Position numbers and translations under genes: made by a program. A stretch of 64,000 nucleotides of DNA from Pseudomonadota bacterium (GTDB lineage: Bacteria; Pseudomonadota; Gammaproteobacteria; Xanthomonadales; Rhodanobacteraceae): contig JAKQJM010000061.1 in the NCBI GenBank assembly GCA_029561145.1, positions 105,493-169,492 of the forward strand, in the 5' to 3' direction. The first letter of the stretch is position 1, and each line of letters starts with the position of its first letter. The notes below the pieces were generated by a model, which worked only from the letters and a program-made list of their open reading frames with translations, did no database searches and had not been told where the DNA came from. Below, in pieces: positions 9,665 to 18,552 of this stretch.

Positions 9665-9687
9665 TGCGCCGCTATACTGCCGGCGCA
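9665..9687 (+). promoter_or_regulatory. Inverted repeat enclosing a -10-like box
   Basis: TGCGCCG (9665-9671) and CGGCGCA (9681-9687) are 7-nt inverted arms flanking CTATACTGC, which contains a TATACT -10-like hexamer at 9673-9678. The element lies 22 nt upstream of the alpha-2-macroglobulin start. No good -35 box is seen 16-18 nt upstream. It could be a promoter with an operator, or chance. Confidence 0.25.
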
Positions 9688-9708
9688 GACTTTCCCGGGG
9701 AAATCACG

Positions 9709-12700
9709 ATGTCGATGTTGCGGACTGTGTCGAAGTGGAGCTCGTTGTCGGGCTTGTTGCTGGTACTCATGGTCCTGGCGCTTGCCGCATGCGGCAAGCG
9801 GCCGGCCTCGGTGCCCGAGGTGCAGGGTGGCAAACCGGTGGCGGCCGAACCGGCCAAACCGGCGACGGGCACGGCGTTCGAGATTACTTCCGCGCGGGCC
9901 GAGCAGTACCAGGGCCAGCTCGCGCTCACGCTCGAATTTCCGCAGCAACTGACCGGTACGCAGGCGTTCGACGACCTCCTCGTCGTCACCGGCAGCAATG
10001 GCGAAACCGTCAGTGGCAGCTGGGCACTCGACGAGGCCGGCAAGACCCTGCATTTTCCGTTCATCGAGGCAAATGCCAGCTACACCGTGCGGATCAAGTC
10101 CGCTCTTTCCGCGGTCGATGGCCGCACGCTGGGCGCGGACACCAGCAAGGACATCTTTACCGGGCCACTTGAACCCGCGGTCGGTTTCGCGGCCCAGGGC
10201 AGCGTCCTGCCAGCCCGCGAGACGCGCGGCCTTCCGGTCGTTTCGGTCAACGTGAACGAGGTCGACGTCGAATTCCTGCGCGTGCACGACAACGAGCTCG
10301 CCAATTTCTTCGCGGCGTACCAGAAGAACGGCAAGCGCGGTTCGTGGGAACTCGATCCGCAATACGGCTGGTACGACCGCAAAGGCAAGCCGGTCGCCGA
10401 GATCGCCGATTCGGTCTATGCCAACCGCTTTGTCCTCGGCGGCAAGGAAAACGAGCGCAGCCTCAACTACCTGCCGATCCAGAACATCCCGGAGCTCGAA
10501 AAACCCGGCCTGTACTTCGCCGTGCTCCGCCAGCCCGGCAAATTCCGCGACGAGCAGGAAACCTGTTTCTACTTTGTCAGCGATGTCGGCGTGCATACGC
10601 GCATCTACGAAGACAAGGTATTCGTCCACGCGGCCTCGCTGAAATCCGGCGATCCGATCAGCGGTGTCGAATTCAGCGTGCTCGACGAGAACGGCAACAC
10701 GGTTGTCGGCGGGCGGGCCGACGAGAGCGGCAATGCCATGCTCGCCTATACGCTCAAGGCCGAACACGTGCTGGTCGCCAGGGCCGGGCGTGATGTGTCG
10801 ATGGTGCCGTTCAACCAGCCCGCGCTCGACCTCTCGGATTTCGCTGTCGCCGGTCGACACGAAGCGTGGTTCGATGTGTTCGCCTGGAGCGGTCGCGACC
10901 TGTACCGCCCGGGCGAGACCGTGCGCATGTCGGCCCTGTTGCGCGACAACGATGGCAAGCCGATCAAGCCGCAGCCGCTGTTCGCATCGCTCAAGCAACC
11001 CGATGGTCGCCTCTACGCGCAGGCCCGGCTCGAACCGAAGGATCTCGGCTATTTCGAGTGGTCACGCGAGATTCCTGCCGATGCCCCGACCGGGCGCTGG
11101 CAGGTCGAGTTCCGCCTCGATCCGGCCAGCAAGGAAGCGACCCAGAGCCTCAACCTGCGCATCGAGGAATTCCTGCCCGAACGCATGAAGCTCGACCTCA
11201 GCACGACCCAGGATCAGCTCAAGCCGGGCGAGCCGCTCAAACTCGAGGTCCAGGGTGACTATCTGTATGGCGCACCGGCGGCGGACAACCGCTTCAGCGC
11301 GCGCCTGACCCTGAGCGCCGACGTGCATCCGGTCGAAACGCGCAAGGATTATTTCTTCGGCGATCCGCTGATCGACCTGCCGAAGGAAGCGAAGGATGCC
11401 GTCGATTCCAAACTCGACGAGTCCGGTCACCTCAGCGAGGAGGTGGCCGTGCTCGACGAAGCCAAGGCGGCGCCGGTTGCAGCGGTGCTGTCGGGCAGCG
11501 TCTATGAAACCGGTGGTCGCACGGTCACGCGCACGCTCAAGCGCACCGTTTGGCCGGCCGACACATTGGTTGGCATCCGCCCGCTGTTCGACGTAAAGGA
11601 TGGCGCCGGGGCCAACGCCACGGCCAGCTTCGAGCTGATCCGCAGCAATGCCGCAGGCGACATGCTCGCGGCGCAGAACCTCAAGCTCACCCTCGTGCGC
11701 GAGCGTCGCGACTATCACTGGATCTGGGACAAGGAAAGCGGCTGGCATTTCAACTACGTCGAGCGTTTCGAGAATGCCGAGGCACGCGAGGTCGCGATCG
11801 AAGCCGGCAAGGCCGCACGCATCGACGTGCCGGTTGAATGGGGCGGCTATCGCGTCGAAGTGCTCGATCCGGCAACCGGACTGACGATGCGCTTCCCGTT
11901 CACCGCGGGCTGGAGCTGGAACGATGACAACCGCGGCGGCGAGGCGCGCCCGGACAAGGTCAAGTTGTCGCTCGACAAGCAAGGCTACAAGGCCGGCGAC
12001 ACGCTCAAGGTCACCGTGACTCCGCCGCATGCAGGCCCCGGCGTGCTGATCGTCGAATCCGACACGATGCTGTACACGCGCAACATCGAAGCCAAGGCCG
12101 GCAGCACCTTCGAGATTCCGGTGACCGAGGCCTGGGAACGCCACGACGTGTATCTGACTGCGCTGGTCTTCCGCGGCGGCTCCGCAGCCGAACGCATCAC
12201 CCCGGCACGCGCGGTCGGTGAGGCTTTCGTGCCGATGGATCGCTCGTCGCGCAAGGTCGCCGTGCAGCTCGATGCAACCAAGCTGATGAAACCCGAGACC
12301 GATCTTGCGGTCAGCGTGAAGGTACCTGCGCTGGCCGGCAAGAAGGCACAGGTCACCGTGTCCGCCGTGGACGTCGGCATCCTCAACATCACGCGCTTTG
12401 GCGTGCCGGACGCGAACGACTGGTTCTTCGCGCAGCGCCGCCTCGGCGTCGACGCCTACGACCTCTACGGGCGCGTCATCGAGAGCTTCAACGGCGGCAC
12501 CGCCAAACTGCGCTACGGTGGCGACCTTGCCCTCGACGCCCTGCCCCAGGCGCGTCGTCCCACGGCCAAGGTGCTGACCGTCGACCTGTTCAGCGGTCCG
12601 GTCACCCTGGATGCCGAGGGCAGCGCCAGCGTGCAACTCAAGGTGCCCGACTTCAACGGCACGCTGCGGGTCAGTGCGCTGGTCTTCAGCGAGGACCAGT

Positions 12701-14691
12701 ACGGCAACAGCGACGCCGAAACGATCGTGCGTGCACCACTGGTCGCCGAGATCAGCACGCCGCGCGTCATGGCGCCGGGTGACAAGGCGATGGTCTCGCT
12801 CGACCTGCAGAACTTCTCCGGGGCCGCCCGTGAATTCCGCATCAAGGTCGAGGCGGACAAACCGCTCGCGGTCGCAACCGGCGAGCGCAAGATCAGTCTT
12901 GCCGACAACGCCAAGACCACGCTCGACTTCCCGCTCGACGCACTCGAAGGCTACGGGGTCGGCAAGATTCGCGTCGGCGCCGAGGCGACCGACAAGGCCG
13001 GCGAGCCGATCCGCATCCAGCGCGAATTCGAGATGGTCGTGCGGGCCGGCTGGCCCAGCGTCATGCAATCGACGCCACGCTCGCTCGATACGCTGGCGCC
13101 GATCAGTCTCGGAACCGGTGCCCTCGACGGCCTCGTCGCCGATTCGGTGACTGCGCGCATGACCTTGAGCAGCCTGCCACCGCTGCCGTTCTCCACGGCG
13201 CTGTCGGAACTGCTCAAATACCCTTACGGCTGCATCGAGCAGACCACGAGCAAGGGATTTGCCGCCCTGCTGCTCGATCAGGCGACCGCGGACAAACTGC
13301 ATGTCGAGGGGCTCGACGAGTCCGCGCGCAAGCAACGCGTGGAAACGGCGGTCGGCCGCATCGCCTCGATGCAGGCGGGCTCCGGACACTTCTCGATGTG
13401 GGGCGGCGAGACCGGTGTCAACACCTTCCTCACGCCTTATGTCGCCGAGTTCCTGCTCGATGCGCGCGAAGAGGGTTTCATCGTTCCGGAAGACATGCTG
13501 CAGAAAACCCTGCAGCGCCTGTCCGACGACCTGCTCTCGGGCGGCCATCCGTACTACAGCTCGGACTTCGCCGATCACCTGCGTTTTGCCGACGAAGCCT
13601 GGTCGGCCTATGTCCTCGCGCGAGTCAACCGCGCGCCACTGGGCACCCTGCGCGCGCTGTATGACAACGAGCGCCAGAAATCGATCACCGCACTTCCGCT
13701 CGTCCACCTCGGCATCGCGCTCAAGCTGATGGGCGATGCGCCACGCGCGGAGAAGGCGATCGACGAAGCGTTCGCCAAGACCTTCAACCGGCCGCGCTGG
13801 CTTGGCGACTACGGCTCGAACCTGCGCGACACCGCGCTGATGGTTGCGCTCGTGCAACGTTTCGGCATGAGCAAACCCGAGTTCGGCGGGCGCGTGTTCG
13901 ATCTCGCGCGTTCGATGAAGACCGAGCAGAGTGAAGCCGAGCAGGCGCAGGCGCGCTGGGGCGGCAGCGGGCGCGTCTACCTGAGCACGCAGGAGCAGGT
14001 CGCAATCGGCCGCCTTGGCAAGAACCTGATCAAGGATGGCGATGCCGTGGTGTCGGGCACGCTCGATATCGGTGGCGCGGCGTCGGCGATTTCTCCGGAT
14101 CGCATCTGGAGCCGCAATTTCAACGCCGCCGAACTGCGTGCCGGCGTGCGCCTGACTCCGAATGGCAATCCGCCGCTCTATCTCGCCACCGATGTCGTCG
14201 GTGTGCCGAAGGCGATGCCCGCGGTCGATGACAGCAAGGTCGCGATCCAGCGCACGTTCTACACGCTGGATGGAAAACCCTGGGTGGTGGGGCCGCTCAA
14301 GGAAGGCGATGCGCTGATCATCGGCCTCAAGATCGAAGCACGTGAGGCAATGCCCGATGCACTGCTGGTCGAGTTGCTGCCGGGCGGTCTCGAGATCGAG
14401 AACTTCAACCTGACCGATGCCAAGCAATGGGCCGACGTCGTCGTCGCCGGCATCACCCTGAGTGATCGCAGCAGCGCGGCCGACGTCCAGCACGAGGAAT
14501 TCCGCGACGATCGCTATGTCGCCGCTCTGCAGCTTGCCCAGGGCCAGGAGGCGAACGTGTTCTATCTCGTCCGCGCGGTCTCGCCGGGCACGTATCTGGT
14601 GCCGCCGCCTCTGGTCGAGGACATGTATCGTCCCGAGATCCGAGGCATCGGCCGCAGCACGGTCAAGTCGATCTCGGTCGTGCGACCCTGA
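9709..14691 (+). CDS. Alpha-2-macroglobulin family lipoprotein
   Basis: This is a bacterial alpha-2-macroglobulin (YfhM/MagD class), thought to trap foreign proteases in the periplasm as a partner of cell-wall repair. It has 1660 aa, close to E. coli YfhM. The ATG at 9709 follows a GGGGA site. A lipobox LALAAC puts the lipidated Cys at 28, with Gly at +2, so no Asp retention signal. Successive MG-type beta domains include WFDVFAWSGRDLYRPGETV. The thioester motif CIEQ is intact at Cys1175 (YPYGCIEQTTSKGF), so it can covalently trap proteases. It is followed by an alpha-helical TED-like domain and a C-terminal receptor-binding-like domain. The usual neighbour pbpC (PBP1C) is absent on both sides. 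Confidence 0.93.
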   Translation: MSMLRTVSKWSSLSGLLLVLMVLALAACGKRPASVPEVQGGKPVAAEPAKPATGTAFEITSARAEQYQGQLALTLEFPQQLTGTQAFDDLLVVTGSNGETVSGSWALDEAGKTLHFPFIEANASYTVRIKSALSAVDGRTLGADTSKDIFTGPLEPAVGFAAQGSVLPARETRGLPVVSVNVNEVDVEFLRVHDNELANFFAAYQKNGKRGSWELDPQYGWYDRKGKPVAEIADSVYANRFVLGGKENERSLNYLPIQNIPELEKPGLYFAVLRQPGKFRDEQETCFYFVSDVGVHTRIYEDKVFVHAASLKSGDPISGVEFSVLDENGNTVVGGRADESGNAMLAYTLKAEHVLVARAGRDVSMVPFNQPALDLSDFAVAGRHEAWFDVFAWSGRDLYRPGETVRMSALLRDNDGKPIKPQPLFASLKQPDGRLYAQARLEPKDLGYFEWSREIPADAPTGRWQVEFRLDPASKEATQSLNLRIEEFLPERMKLDLSTTQDQLKPGEPLKLEVQGDYLYGAPAADNRFSARLTLSADVHPVETRKDYFFGDPLIDLPKEAKDAVDSKLDESGHLSEEVAVLDEAKAAPVAAVLSGSVYETGGRTVTRTLKRTVWPADTLVGIRPLFDVKDGAGANATASFELIRSNAAGDMLAAQNLKLTLVRERRDYHWIWDKESGWHFNYVERFENAEAREVAIEAGKAARIDVPVEWGGYRVEVLDPATGLTMRFPFTAGWSWNDDNRGGEARPDKVKLSLDKQGYKAGDTLKVTVTPPHAGPGVLIVESDTMLYTRNIEAKAGSTFEIPVTEAWERHDVYLTALVFRGGSAAERITPARAVGEAFVPMDRSSRKVAVQLDATKLMKPETDLAVSVKVPALAGKKAQVTVSAVDVGILNITRFGVPDANDWFFAQRRLGVDAYDLYGRVIESFNGGTAKLRYGGDLALDALPQARRPTAKVLTVDLFSGPVTLDAEGSASVQLKVPDFNGTLRVSALVFSEDQYGNSDAETIVRAPLVAEISTPRVMAPGDKAMVSLDLQNFSGAAREFRIKVEADKPLAVATGERKISLADNAKTTLDFPLDALEGYGVGKIRVGAEATDKAGEPIRIQREFEMVVRAGWPSVMQSTPRSLDTLAPISLGTGALDGLVADSVTARMTLSSLPPLPFSTALSELLKYPYGCIEQTTSKGFAALLLDQATADKLHVEGLDESARKQRVETAVGRIASMQAGSGHFSMWGGETGVNTFLTPYVAEFLLDAREEGFIVPEDMLQKTLQRLSDDLLSGGHPYYSSDFADHLRFADEAWSAYVLARVNRAPLGTLRALYDNERQKSITALPLVHLGIALKLMGDAPRAEKAIDEAFAKTFNRPRWLGDYGSNLRDTALMVALVQRFGMSKPEFGGRVFDLARSMKTEQSEAEQAQARWGGSGRVYLSTQEQVAIGRLGKNLIKDGDAVVSGTLDIGGAASAISPDRIWSRNFNAAELRAGVRLTPNGNPPLYLATDVVGVPKAMPAVDDSKVAIQRTFYTLDGKPWVVGPLKEGDALIIGLKIEAREAMPDALLVELLPGGLEIENFNLTDAKQWADVVVAGITLSDRSSAADVQHEEFRDDRYVAALQLAQGQEANVFYLVRAVSPGTYLVPPPLVEDMYRPEIRGIGRSTVKSISVVRP

Positions 14692-14716
14692 ATTGAGCAT
14701 CTGAAAACGCTGTCGG

Positions 14717-14746
14717 CGGGAACCGTGCGGCTTTGCACGGTTCCCG
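14717..14746 (+). terminator. Terminator-like hairpin after alpha-2-macroglobulin gene
   Basis: A perfect 12-bp inverted repeat CGGGAACCGTGC / GCACGGTTCCCG with a 6-nt loop lies 25 nt after the stop codon. No T-run follows, but position and stem strength fit transcription termination. Confidence 0.6.
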
Positions 14747-14901
14747 TCGACGGATGCGGTGATCGCGGCGGCATCGCAAGCGCCGTCGCTGAGCGCGTGC
14801 CGTGACGTCCGGCACTCGATGCATCCGCTCGATCGTCGCCCAATCCCTTGCAGCCCGCGGACGCACCATGCAAATCCGCGCGGTCGACCGGGAATCCAGC
14901 C

Positions 14902-15900
14902 ATGCATGCAATCCGGATTGCTCTCGTTGTCTTCGGCTTGATCCTGGCGACCCCTGCGTTGCCGGACGAATCCGGCAACAATACGGCGCAGGAAATTGCG
15001 CCCGGAATCCTTGTCCTTCCGGGTCAGTTGCAAGCCGATCACAGCCCCGACGGCAACAGCATCATCCTGCGCGGAAGCGAAGGACTGACGATCATCGACA
15101 GCGGTCGCGGCGGCGAGCATACGACCGCCCTGATCAGGATCGTGAAGGACTCGGGCGCACCGCTTGCAGCGCTGATCAATACGCACTGGCACCTCGATCA
15201 CATCGGCGGAAATGCGCGCTTTCGCCAGACCTGGCCAAACCTGCACATCCATGCGCATCCCTCGCTCGATGCGGCGCTCGCCGGCTTTCATGCCGACAAT
15301 CGCAAACAGCTCGAATTGCTCCTGCCGACCCTCGCCAGGAACTCTCCCGAGCGAGCACGATACGCGGCGGAACTGAAGCTCCTGCAGCTCGATCGCGCGT
15401 TGGCCGAGACCGATCGCGTGACCGGGTCGACGACGTTGAAGCTCGGTGGTCGCACGCTCGATGTTCACGTCAGCCCACACTCGGTCACCGAAGGGGATCT
15501 GTGGATATTCGATCCGCAGACGAAAATCCTGATTGCCGGCGATCTCGTCACCCTGCCCGTGCCGCTGTTCGATACCGCCTGTCCCGAAGGCTGGAGGGAT
15601 GCGCTCGAAACGCTCTCGCGTGTCGACTTCAAACTGCTCGTCCCCGGCCACGGGGCACCGATGACGCGACCCGCATTCGAGTCCTACCGATCGGCATTTG
15701 GCGACCTGCTGACCTGCTCGACGGGCGCGGCGGACAAGCATTTGTGCATCGATGCCTGGATGAGCGACATGCAGGCTTCGATCGCATCCGCCGACGCACC
15801 GTACGCACGTCGCCTGCTCGACTACTACATCGAACAGTTCATCAAGACCGGTTCCGCAGGCCGGAAACGCTGGTGCGCAGATCCGGGCAGCGGCTCGTAG
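14902..15900 (+). CDS. Secreted metallo-beta-lactamase-fold hydrolase
   Basis: This is an MBL-fold metallohydrolase of 332 aa with a signal peptide (IRIALVVFGLILATPALP). The metal-binding HxHxDH motif is intact (NTHWHLDHIGG). The later ligands appear in the HVSPHSVTEGDLWIF region, the IAGDLVTLP Asp, and the LVPGHGAPM His. The overall pattern resembles quinoprotein-relay/SoxH-like or glyoxalase-II-like secreted MBL proteins, not the classical B1 beta-lactamases. The substrate is unknown. The ATG at 14902 is chosen because it begins the signal peptide. Three C-terminal cysteines suggest a periplasmic disulfide. It is flanked by terminator-like hairpin 14717-14746 and a 213-nt gap before phoH with nothing recognisable. 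Confidence 0.85.
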   Translation: MHAIRIALVVFGLILATPALPDESGNNTAQEIAPGILVLPGQLQADHSPDGNSIILRGSEGLTIIDSGRGGEHTTALIRIVKDSGAPLAALINTHWHLDHIGGNARFRQTWPNLHIHAHPSLDAALAGFHADNRKQLELLLPTLARNSPERARYAAELKLLQLDRALAETDRVTGSTTLKLGGRTLDVHVSPHSVTEGDLWIFDPQTKILIAGDLVTLPVPLFDTACPEGWRDALETLSRVDFKLLVPGHGAPMTRPAFESYRSAFGDLLTCSTGAADKHLCIDAWMSDMQASIASADAPYARRLLDYYIEQFIKTGSAGRKRWCADPGSGS

Positions 15901-16113
15901 GCCACGGCCCGGCGCCGCGCCAGGGTTTGCACGCGCTGGTTGCAGCGCGACACTGATCGGCGACGCGGTTCGCGCAGTTGAAGTTCCGTCGATCGGCGTC
16001 TCCAGGATGCGTGGATCGAGACATGCGGATGCGAGAGCGCGGGGCACGTTGCCGACCTGCTTCGAATGCGAAAGCTGGCGAGGTACCGCGCGGCGCGCTA
16101 CCCTCGCGCGCCT

Positions 16114-17109
16114 ATGACCGATCCCAAGCGCAACGATTTCACCCTCGATCCCGACGATGGCGAACGCCTGTCGAACCTGGTCGGGCCCTTCGATGAACAC
16201 CTGCGCCAGATCGAGCTGCGTCTCGGCGTCGAGATCGCCAACCGCGGCAACGTGTTTCGCGTGCTCGGCGACGAGCGAGCGGTGCAACTGGCGAGTCGCG
16301 TCTTGCGCGATCTCTATGCGCTGACCGAAAACGAGGCGCTCACGGCACCGCAGATCAACCTGCACCTGCAGGAATCCGGCATCGAGGCAATTGCCGCCGA
16401 GGCCGCGGAAGGCGTCCAGGAGGTCGCCGTCAAGGTCAAGCGCGGCATGATCAAGGGACGCGGCCCGAACCAGGCGCGCTACCTGCATGCGATCGCCACG
16501 CACGACATCAACTTCGGCATCGGCCCGGCCGGCACGGGCAAGACCTACCTGGCCGTCGCGATGGCGGTCGATGCGCTCAACGACAACCGCGCGCAGCGGT
16601 TGATCCTTGTGCGTCCCGCGGTCGAGGCCGGCGAGAAACTCGGCTTCCTGCCGGGCGACCTGACCCAGAAAGTCGATCCGTATCTGCGTCCACTGTACGA
16701 CGCGCTGTACGAGATGCTCGGCATCGAGCGCGTCGGCAAACTGATCGAACGCAATGTCATCGAGATCGCCCCGCTGGCTTACATGCGCGGCCGCACGCTC
16801 AACGACTCGTTCGTGATCCTCGACGAGGCGCAGAACACGACGGTCGAACAGATGAAGATGTTCCTGACCCGCATCGGCTTCGGCTCGGTCGCCGTGGTCA
16901 CCGGCGACGTCACCCAGACCGACCTGCCCCGGCACATCAAGTCCGGCTTGCGCGATGCGATCGACGTGCTGCGCGATGTCGACGGGATCAGCTTCACGTT
17001 CTTCAACTCGAAGGACGTCGTGCGCCATCCACTCGTGCAGCGCATCGTGCGTGCCTACGAGGCGCGCGAGGATGAACTCGAGAAAACCAGATCAGGAAAA
17101 TCCGAATGA
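16114..17109 (+). CDS. phoH: PhoH-like ATPase (YbeZ)
   Basis: This is a PhoH/YbeZ family nucleotide-binding protein, usually encoded next to ybeY and thought to act with it in 16S rRNA maturation and ribosome quality control. It has 331 aa. Walker A is GPAGTGKTYLAV; the DEAD-like box is SFVILDEAQNTT; GDVTQTDLP completes the core. The N-terminal KH-like segment carries FDEHLRQIELRLGVEIANRG. The ATG at 16114 (MTDPKRND) is preferred over 16066, which would add an Arg-rich stretch. Its stop overlaps the next gene by 4 nt (ATGA). The usual order phoH-ybeY is interrupted by a secreted protein gene. Confidence 0.95.
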   Translation: MTDPKRNDFTLDPDDGERLSNLVGPFDEHLRQIELRLGVEIANRGNVFRVLGDERAVQLASRVLRDLYALTENEALTAPQINLHLQESGIEAIAAEAAEGVQEVAVKVKRGMIKGRGPNQARYLHAIATHDINFGIGPAGTGKTYLAVAMAVDALNDNRAQRLILVRPAVEAGEKLGFLPGDLTQKVDPYLRPLYDALYEMLGIERVGKLIERNVIEIAPLAYMRGRTLNDSFVILDEAQNTTVEQMKMFLTRIGFGSVAVVTGDVTQTDLPRHIKSGLRDAIDVLRDVDGISFTFFNSKDVVRHPLVQRIVRAYEAREDELEKTRSGKSE

Positions 17110-17969
17110 GCCGGTTGTCGCACAAGTGGGTGGTTGCCGCGGGCCTGCTCGCCCCGTTGCTGGCCGCGGGCCAGACCCTGAGCGGACCGGAAAGCGTCGA
17201 GTTCCATCCACGCCTCGGTCGCAGCCTGATCAGCAGCACGGACAACGGCACGATCGTCGCCCGTGCAGAAGACGGAACGCTCAGCCTGTTCACCGCGGCA
17301 CCAAGCGCGCCGTATGGCATCGAACTGCTGGCTGGCACCCTGTTCGTGCTCGATTCCGGAAGGATCAAGGGTTACGACATCGACAGCGCGATGGAAGTCA
17401 TGAACCTGGCGTTGAGCGGGGCCAGCTTTCTCAACGGCATCAGCTCGAACGGTGTCGATACGCTCTACGTCAGCGATTTCAGCGCAAAAACGATCCGTTC
17501 AATTGACGTGTCGAATCTCGCCGTGCCGGTGCCGGCAACGCCGATATCGACCGGCAGCTCGGTGCCGAACGGCGTCGTCTACGATCGCATCGGCAACCGG
17601 CTCCTGATAGCGACCTGGGGCAGCAACGCGAAAATCCTCGCGCTGGATCTCGTTCCGGGCGCGACGCCGGTACCCCTGATCAACACGACGCTGGCAAATA
17701 TCGACGGCATCACGCTCGATTGTCGCGGAGCGATCATCGTTGCCGCCTGGAGCGGATGTACCTCGGGCGGCTGCCTGCGCCGCTTCGACCCACCTTTCAC
17801 GCTTGGCTCGCCGGCGCAGAGCATCGTCGACGGCCTCTCGGCCCCGGCCGACATCGACTTCGATCCGGCCAGCGCGAGGATCGGCGTACCGCAATCCGGC
17901 AACGACACGGTGAGCCTGCATGCCAGCACCTGCGAATCCGCGCTGTTCTACGGCGATTTCGAACGCTGA
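17106..17969 (+). CDS. Secreted propeller-like protein of unknown function
   Basis: This 287-aa protein has an N-terminal signal peptide (WVVAAGLLAPLLAAGQ) and repeating segments reminiscent of NHL/SMP-30 six-bladed propellers: PESVEFHPRLGRSLISS, APYGIELLAGTLFVLDSG, FLNGISSNGVDTLYVSD, PNGVVYDRIGNRLLIATWG, IDGITLDCRGAIIVAAW and PADIDFDPASARIGVPQSG. No catalytic residues can be assigned. It is translationally coupled to phoH (ATGA overlap) and 9 nt before ybeY, an unusual position for an exported protein. The C-terminus CESALFYGDFER resembles the IFADGFE tail of the two S8 proteases nearby. It could be a lactonase-like or a binding protein. Confidence 0.8.
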   Translation: MSRLSHKWVVAAGLLAPLLAAGQTLSGPESVEFHPRLGRSLISSTDNGTIVARAEDGTLSLFTAAPSAPYGIELLAGTLFVLDSGRIKGYDIDSAMEVMNLALSGASFLNGISSNGVDTLYVSDFSAKTIRSIDVSNLAVPVPATPISTGSSVPNGVVYDRIGNRLLIATWGSNAKILALDLVPGATPVPLINTTLANIDGITLDCRGAIIVAAWSGCTSGGCLRRFDPPFTLGSPAQSIVDGLSAPADIDFDPASARIGVPQSGNDTVSLHASTCESALFYGDFER

Positions 17970-17978
17970 ACGCGGCGC

Positions 17979-18443
17979 ATGAGACTCGAACTGCAACTTT
18001 CGCGCTCGGTCGGACTCGGTCCGCGCGGGATTCCGCAACGATCGAGTTTTGTGCGCTGGGTCGAAGCAGCCCTGCGCGGTGCGAAACGACGACGCGATTG
18101 CGAGATCGCGATCCGCATCGTCGATTCCCGCGAGGGCCGTCATCTGAACATGACCTATCGCAAACGCGACTACGCGACCAATGTGCTGTCGTTTCCGGCC
18201 GATCTCCCGGAAGGCGTGTCCTTGCCCTTGATCGGAGACCTCGTGATCTGCGCGCCGGTCGTCGCAAGAGAAGCGAAAGAACAGCGCAAGGTCCTGCGCG
18301 ATCACTACGCCCACATGACCATACACGGCACGCTGCACCTGCTCGGTCACGACCACGAGAACGATGCTGACGCCGAACGCATGGAAGCGCTTGAGCGTGA
18401 CATCCTCGCCGGCTTCAGCGTGGCCGATCCCTACGCAAGCTAG
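17979..18443 (+). CDS. ybeY: Endoribonuclease YbeY
   Basis: This is a zinc-dependent single-strand endoribonuclease needed for 16S rRNA 3'-end maturation and 70S quality control. It has 154 aa, the normal length. The metal motif HxxxHxxGHDH is intact ([15 protein letters not shown]). The central [17 protein letters not shown] is the family signature. Start ATG 17979 lies 9 nt after the propeller gene. The gene converges on the first S8 protease gene, so the usual downstream ybeX(corC)-lnt is not present here. Confidence 0.96.
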   Translation: MRLELQLSRSVGLGPRGIPQRSSFVRWVEAALRGAKRRRDCEIAIRIVDSREGRHLNMTYRKRDYATNVLSFPADLPEGVSLPLIGDLVICAPVVAREAKEQRKVLRDHYAHMTIHGTLHLLGHDHENDADAERMEALERDILAGFSVADPYAS

Positions 18444-18552
18444 GCCAGCGCGGGTCAAGTGGCACGGCGCCGCTGCGCCCGGACGGTTGCCGGCGACCAG
18501 TCACGGCATCGCGCACTGGTTCCGCCCGCGATGGCCGCTGCGTCGAGCAGGC

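Noticed and set aside
11062..17028. A minus-strand open frame of nearly 2000 codons opposite the alpha-2-macroglobulin, MBL and phoH genes
   Set aside because: It lies antisense to three genes with clear families, crosses their boundaries, is rich in Asp/Arg/His/Leu as expected from the complement of G+C-rich codons, and has no recognisable domain.
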